A stretch of DNA of 27,431 bases, taken from assembly GCA_051275765.1 (NCBI GenBank), contig JBNMOV010000009.1, positions 1-27,431 of the forward strand, in the 5' to 3' direction. This DNA comes from JAHDCE01 sp051275765 (lineage in GTDB: Bacteria > Bacteroidota > Bacteroidia > Chitinophagales > Saprospiraceae). The translations under genes and the position numbers were made by a program. Position 1 is the first letter of the stretch. Each line of letters opens with the position of its first letter. Positions 23,809 to 27,431 of this stretch are shown here, piece after piece. Below the pieces are notes generated by a model. The model was not told the origin of the DNA and did not search any database. It saw nothing but the letters and a program-made list of their open reading frames with translations.

Positions 23809-24468
23809 GTTTTCTTCTTCAGTTTCTTTTTTCAATTCTTGTTCTTCTTTGAAAAAAGAACGATTGAAAAGAATCAGCACAAATACACCTACAGTAATTG
23901 CTGCATCAGCGATATTGAATACTGGTCTGAAAAATTCAAAACGATTACCACCTATTTTAGGAATCCATTCTGGCCATACAAATTCGAATAAAGGAAAGTG
24001 GAACATATCTACCACTTTGCCATAAAGAGCAGGAGCATAACCTTCTCCCCAAGGAACGAACTGAGAGACATTGCGACCATGACGAGCAGATTCTTCAAAG
24101 ATAAGTCCATAGAAAGTACTATCTATGATATTGCCTGTAGCACCAGCTAAAATGAGAGCAAAACTGAGCAAGATACCCAAACCATAATCCCGCTTAATCA
24201 ATGTAGAAATAAACCAAGCTAGAAAACTGACTGCGATGATACGGAAGACGCTAAGGAGTAATTTACCATATTCCCAGTCTAGTTTCAGGCCAAATGCCAT
24301 TCCTTCATTCTCTATGAAATGTAGTCTAGCCTTCTGAGGCATAAAACTTCCAAAAAGGGCTTCTTCTTGGTGTAAAAACATGTTGGTCTTTACCCAAATC
24401 TTCAACCATTGGTCAAAAAATAAAACTATGAAGATAATACCGATTACAAAAAACCACTTATTTTTCAA
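23797..24468 (-). CDS. lspA: lipoprotein signal peptidase (signal peptidase II)
   Basis: Inner-membrane aspartyl protease that cuts the signal peptide from prolipoproteins; the lipoproteins encoded in this window would be its substrates. The protein has 223 residues, longer than the roughly 160 of E. coli, because of the insertion between the catalytic blocks that is usual in Bacteroidota (about 118-182). Visible motifs are FFDQWLKIWV in the first helix, FIENEGMAFG (51-60), GATGNIID (109-116), VVDMF with catalytic Asp154, and FNIADAAI with catalytic Asp188. The start is TTG at 24468. The last three residues, LVD, and the stop are encoded by the terminal repeat of a MITE-like element, so the C-terminus has probably been altered by its insertion; this tail is not catalytic. 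The DksA-like gene lies 170 bp upstream. Confidence 0.96.
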   Translation of the reverse strand: MKNKWFFVIGIIFIVLFFDQWLKIWVKTNMFLHQEEALFGSFMPQKARLHFIENEGMAFGLKLDWEYGKLLLSVFRIIAVSFLAWFISTLIKRDYGLGILLSFALILAGATGNIIDSTFYGLIFEESARHGRNVSQFVPWGEGYAPALYGKVVDMFHFPLFEFVWPEWIPKIGGNRFEFFRPVFNIADAAITVGVFVLILFNRSFFKEEQELKKETEEENLVD

Positions 24469-24517
24469 GAGTATAAAGTTTATTGAAAAAATGTACTTAA
24501 TAAGTTATTCCAGAATG

Positions 24518-24549
24518 CAAAGTAATTCTTTAGAAGGGAAAAGAACAAG
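24518..24549 (-). promoter_or_regulatory. weak promoter candidate for lspA
   Basis: On the minus strand CTTG (24546-24549) is followed after 20 nt by TTACTTTG (24518-24525). This resembles the Bacteroidota consensus TTTG / TAnnTTTG with one change in each box, and lies about 50 nt before the lspA TTG start. Chance occurrence is easily possible. Confidence 0.3.
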
Positions 24550-24638
24550 CATAATGGCTTAAGTTATTGAATTCATCATTCCTTCCGCACAAATTTAGGC
24601 ATTATTCTAAATACTTTAGGTATTTAATTAGTATACAC

Positions 24639-25031
24639 TTACTTTCTAGCCATTTTTGCTTCCATGCTTAAAGTAGCATGTGGTACAGCACGTAGCCTTT
24701 CTTTAGAGATCAATTTTCCTGTGGTACGGCATACACCATATATTTTATTATCTATGCGAATAATCGCATTTTCTAAATGCTGTAGATACTTCTGTTGTCT
24801 TGCAGCAAGTGTAGCAAGATTATTATTTTCTGCTGTACCGATTCCATCATCCAAGCCTTTGGATTTTGACTCTGCATTATCTGAACTACTAACGAGCTGA
24901 TCAGAAAAGTACTGTAATTCTCGCTGAGCACGATCTAGTTTTTCATTAATAAGAACCTTGAATTCGTCTAGTTCAGCATCAGAATAGCGTGTCTTATTAG
25001 TTTTGTTATTGTTCTCCATGAATGAGTCCAT
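24639..25031 (-). CDS. TraR/DksA-like regulator lacking the zinc cysteines
   Basis: A 130-residue protein of the DksA/TraR family, whose members bind RNA polymerase through the secondary channel. Residues about 18-95 form the two-helix coiled-coil arm (ELDEFKVLINEKLDRAQREL and LAARQQKYLQHLENAIIRID). The tip region is Ser/Asp/Gly-rich (about 48-70). The C-terminal block YGVCRTTGKLISKERLRAVP (98-117) corresponds to the zinc finger but retains a single Cys (101) of the usual four, so zinc binding is unlikely. The same loss is, from memory, normal in Bacteroidota homologues. The start may be the ATG at 25031 or the one at 25019. lspA follows on the same strand. Confidence 0.9.
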   Translation of the reverse strand: MDSFMENNNKTNKTRYSDAELDEFKVLINEKLDRAQRELQYFSDQLVSSSDNAESKSKGLDDGIGTAENNNLATLAARQQKYLQHLENAIIRIDNKIYGVCRTTGKLISKERLRAVPHATLSMEAKMARK

Positions 25032-25060
25032 TTATATACGAAAGATATTATTCAATTGCG

Positions 25061-25081
25061 TATTATTATTATTATTATTAT
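25061..25081. repeat. triplet microsatellite in the DksA-like gene leader
   Basis: Seven TAT/TTA triplets in a row followed by more T, starting 30 bp upstream of the DksA-like start codon. Slippage here would change leader length or promoter spacing without touching the protein. Confidence 0.85.
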
Positions 25082-25082
25082 T

Positions 25083-25472
25083 TTTAAATTAGTATATAGT
25101 TAGTGCAAAGGGGCATCAATACTCTTATGTTCAATCTCTTTGCCAAATGATGCTGCAAAATTAACAAAATACTTTGAATTTTGAATAAAGAGAATGAGTA
25201 CTCCATTAATAATGAATGGATTAAGTCTATTTTGTAGCGTAAATCCAGTAGAATTGTCAAGTGAGGATGCTATTTATTTGTGAAAAAGAAAGGTTAACCT
25301 GTTAATAATTCGGCTTCAGTATACATAAAGTGTTATTCGATTTCGTATTATCTATGATTATATGTATATTTATTAAACTGTTTTGTAGGCAATATAAAGC
25401 AAGTGCATCCTAACAATTAAACCACATTTTAAATTTAAACAAAACTAATAAACATTATTTAACCTAAATTTT
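25083..25472. other. AT-rich intergenic stretch, no gene recognised
   Basis: No protein-like reading frame on either strand and no strong hairpin. It separates the divergent DksA-like and CUB-protein genes and would hold the promoter of the former. I could not pick a convincing pair of promoter boxes. Confidence 0.4.
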
Positions 25473-25636
25473 GGCATGTTTAAAAATGTAGTTGACACTT
25501 CTAATGGTAAGTCAAAGTGCTTCTTTACTCTCAATTAGACACTAAGTACTTGATAGAAAATGATTTATAATAAAATATATTTTATTTCTAAAAATATAAA
25601 AGTGTCAACTACTTTTTAGGGAAAATTAAACATGCC
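25473..25636. mobile_element. 164-bp MITE with 8-bp target duplication
   Basis: Outer ends GGCATGTTTAA (25473-25483) and TTAAACATGCC (25626-25636) are perfect inverted repeats. A second inner pair, GTAGTTGACACTT (25488-25500) and AAGTGTCAACTAC (25600-25612), is also perfect. The 8-mer TAAATTTT stands directly outside both ends (25465-25472 and 25637-25644), as expected of a target-site duplication. The inside is AT-rich and non-coding, so the element depends on a transposase elsewhere. I do not assign an IS family. Confidence 0.8.
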
Positions 25637-25800
25637 TAAATTTTACATCAGCAAAAAATTATGATTCCCTCTTTTTTTCAAAATTCCATATACCAAAATC
25701 AAATGATAATGTATTCGCATTAACGGATACTCTTTTGTCTATATCTTATATCAAGATGTATAGGAGAGCTTATTCAAATATTAATTAGAACTTAATTACA

Positions 25801-25882
25801 TTAATTCACTTACTTATATTAATTCACTTACTTATATTAATTCACTTACTTATATTATTTCACTTACTTATATTATTTCACT
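25801..25882 (+). repeat. 18-bp tandem repeat running up to the CUB-protein start codon
   Basis: Unit TTAATTCACTTACTTATA: copies at 25801-25818, 25819-25836 and 25837-25854 are identical. The copy at 25855-25872 has one A-to-T change (TTATTTCACT...), and a partial fifth copy (TTATTTCACT, 25873-25882) abuts the ATG at 25883. The array therefore makes up the entire 5' leader region next to the start and includes whatever ribosome site is used. Confidence 0.93.
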
Positions 25883-27431
25883 ATGAAAAAGATTTTACTT
25901 TTATTTATTGCACTAGCGATATATTCACTAAACGTCTCCGCACAAGTAGTTACCTGTGGTGCACCATTGAATAGTACCCATTGCTATGACAATAATGCGA
26001 ATGATTCTTGGTCGTATTTTTCCTCAGACGGAACAAGTACATTAACGATACTCTTCAATACAGGGCAAATAGAGACTTGTTGTGATGACTTGACTATCTA
26101 TGATGGTACGGACGCTTCGGCTCCTGTTTTGTATTCCTACAATAATGTGGGTGATATAGCAGGTGTGACTGTGACATCCACAGGCACAAACCTTTTTATG
26201 ACCTTTACCTCAGATGGTTCTGTAGCTTGTACTACTCATGGCTATATAGCTTGGGACTGGGACGTATCATGTGGTGCTGCACCACCAACATGTGGTGCTG
26301 GTCCTCAGACGGACGAGACCCATTGCTATGACAATAATGCGAATGACAGTTGGTCGTATATTTCTGGAGACGGAACAAGCCCAGTAACGATAACTTTCAA
26401 TGCAGGACAAATGGAAAACTGCTGTGATAATCTTTACATCTATGATGGTATTGATGCTACAGCCCCACTCTTGTATTCTGGCGTTAATGTTACTGACTTG
26501 ACGGGTGTGACAGTAACTTCTACAGGTGCGAACATCTTTATGAACCTTACATCAGATGGTTCTGTAGCTTGCTCTGGTGGTGGTTGGGTCTCTTGGGACT
26601 GGAGAGTATGTGGAGTAGTCTACTGTGGTCCAGCGCTAAACGAGACCCATTGCTACGACAATAATGCGAATGATAGTTGGTCATATACTTCTTCAGATGG
26701 AGTGAATTCTCCAACGATAACTTTCAATGCAGGACAAATGGAAAGCTGCTGCGATAATCTTTACATCTATGATGGTGTTGATGCTACAGCCCCACTCTTG
26801 TATTCTGGCGTTAGTGTTACTGACTTGACGGGTGTGACAGCAACAGCTACAGGTTTAGACCTCTTCATGACCCTTACGTCAGATGGTTCTGTAGCTTGTA
26901 CTACTAATGGCTATATAGCTTGGGACTGGGACGTATCATGTGTAACTGTTCCTCCTCCTGCTGGAATCGTAAATTGCGGTACACCAGTAAACGACACCTA
27001 TTGTTATGACAATAATGCGAATGATGATTGGTCATATAGCACTACAGATCCAGCACGTACATTGACACTGACCTTCAATACAGGACAAATAGAAGCTTGT
27101 TGTGATGATCTTATCATCTATGATGGTACAGACGCTACAGCTCCTGTTTTGTATGATTATGCTAATGAAGGTGATATATCAGGTGTGACAGTAACATCCA
27201 CAGGTCTAAACCTCTTTATGACCTTTACATCAGATGGTTCTGGATCTTGTTCTGTTAATGGCTATACTACTTGGGACTGGGACGTAGAATGTACTGTATT
27301 TACACCTTGTGCTAATAATATTTTAGTAGAAACATTCGATGGAGGAGCACTTCCTGCAGGATGGGCTAATGATGGTGGCTGGGAATTTGATTGTGCTACT
27401 AATGGAGGACCAGATTATGCTGCTACAGGAA
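25883..27431 (+). CDS. secreted CUB-repeat protein, 3' end outside window
   Basis: First 516 codons of a large extracellular protein. The signal peptide is residues 1-20 (MKKILLLFIALAIYSLNVSA, then QVV). Four CUB-like modules of about 111-117 residues follow, each starting with a Cys-Gly pair at residues 25, 137, 248 and 365. Each carries HCYDNNANDSWSY (YCYDNNANDDWSY in the fourth), a CCD(D/N)L-IYDG segment, then FTSDGS-type and WDWDV or WDWRV-type segments. The paired cysteines suggest disulfides. From residue about 476 (CANNILVETFDGGALPAGW) a new module begins that looks like the cleaved-adhesin/MAM type frequent in Bacteroidota surface proteins. Such proteins often end in a type IX secretion sorting domain, which cannot be checked here. 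Role in adhesion is inferred. Repeats 2 and 3 are nearly identical at DNA level. Confidence 0.88.
   Translation, partial: MKKILLLFIALAIYSLNVSAQVVTCGAPLNSTHCYDNNANDSWSYFSSDGTSTLTILFNTGQIETCCDDLTIYDGTDASAPVLYSYNNVGDIAGVTVTSTGTNLFMTFTSDGSVACTTHGYIAWDWDVSCGAAPPTCGAGPQTDETHCYDNNANDSWSYISGDGTSPVTITFNAGQMENCCDNLYIYDGIDATAPLLYSGVNVTDLTGVTVTSTGANIFMNLTSDGSVACSGGGWVSWDWRVCGVVYCGPALNETHCYDNNANDSWSYTSSDGVNSPTITFNAGQMESCCDNLYIYDGVDATAPLLYSGVSVTDLTGVTATATGLDLFMTLTSDGSVACTTNGYIAWDWDVSCVTVPPPAGIVNCGTPVNDTYCYDNNANDDWSYSTTDPARTLTLTFNTGQIEACCDDLIIYDGTDATAPVLYDYANEGDISGVTVTSTGLNLFMTFTSDGSGSCSVNGYTTWDWDVECTVFTPCANNILVETFDGGALPAGWANDGGWEFDCATNGGPDYAATG

Noticed and set aside
24610..24626. AAATAC/GTATTT inverted repeat as a terminator of the DksA-like gene
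   Set aside because: Six AT-rich pairs with a 5-nt loop are too weak to claim.
25801..25882. Tandem repeat as a CRISPR array
   Set aside because: The 18-bp units are directly adjacent with no spacers, and no cas genes are near.

Overview
The window comes from an AT-rich genome of the phylum Bacteroidota, possibly Saprospiria-like (the class is a guess). Supporting evidence: Bacteroidota-type RpoB and RpoC, a TamL lipoprotein of the Omp85 family, a DksA-like protein that has lost its zinc-finger cysteines next to a signal peptidase II with a long insertion, an RprX/RprY-like two-component pair, LVIVD-type lipoproteins, and a CUB-repeat secreted protein leading into an adhesin-type module.

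Layout. (1) 1-8150: rpoB (5' end outside the window) and rpoC on the + strand, separated by a strong hairpin and closed by a clear intrinsic terminator. (2) 8151-9502: a long gene-poor stretch with short palindromes and three copies of a repeat family, one of them a complete 161-bp MITE-like element. (3) 9503-10963, - strand: an amino-sugar-kinase-like phosphotransferase fused to the C-terminal domain of RapZ. (4) 10964-12232: a junkyard with a hairpin repeat, an unrecognised gene remnant, a dead IS3-family element and a 75-bp near-perfect palindrome. (5) 12233-15152, - strand: RNA methyltransferase, sensor kinase and response regulator, possibly one transcript. Divergent from it, 13 bp away, is tamL (15166-17568, +). 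(6) 17534-20946, - strand: FkbM methyltransferase, FadD and a GbsR-type regulator. (7) 21220-25031, - strand: a beta-barrel-like envelope protein, two related lipoproteins, lspA (its 3' end lies inside a MITE-like inverted repeat) and a DksA-like regulator. (8) 25032-27431: a triplet microsatellite, a MITE with an 8-bp target duplication, an 18-bp tandem repeat running up to a start codon, and the first 516 codons of a large secreted CUB-repeat protein.

Functional themes are transcription (rpoBC, DksA-like), envelope biogenesis (TamL, LspA, lipoproteins), envelope sensing (kinase and regulator) and lipid activation (FadD beside a GbsR regulator). The least ordinary items are the kinase-RapZ fusion, the cluster of small non-autonomous repeats touching gene ends and leaders, and the CUB protein, whose third repeat is a DNA-level mosaic of its first two and whose leader is a tandem repeat.
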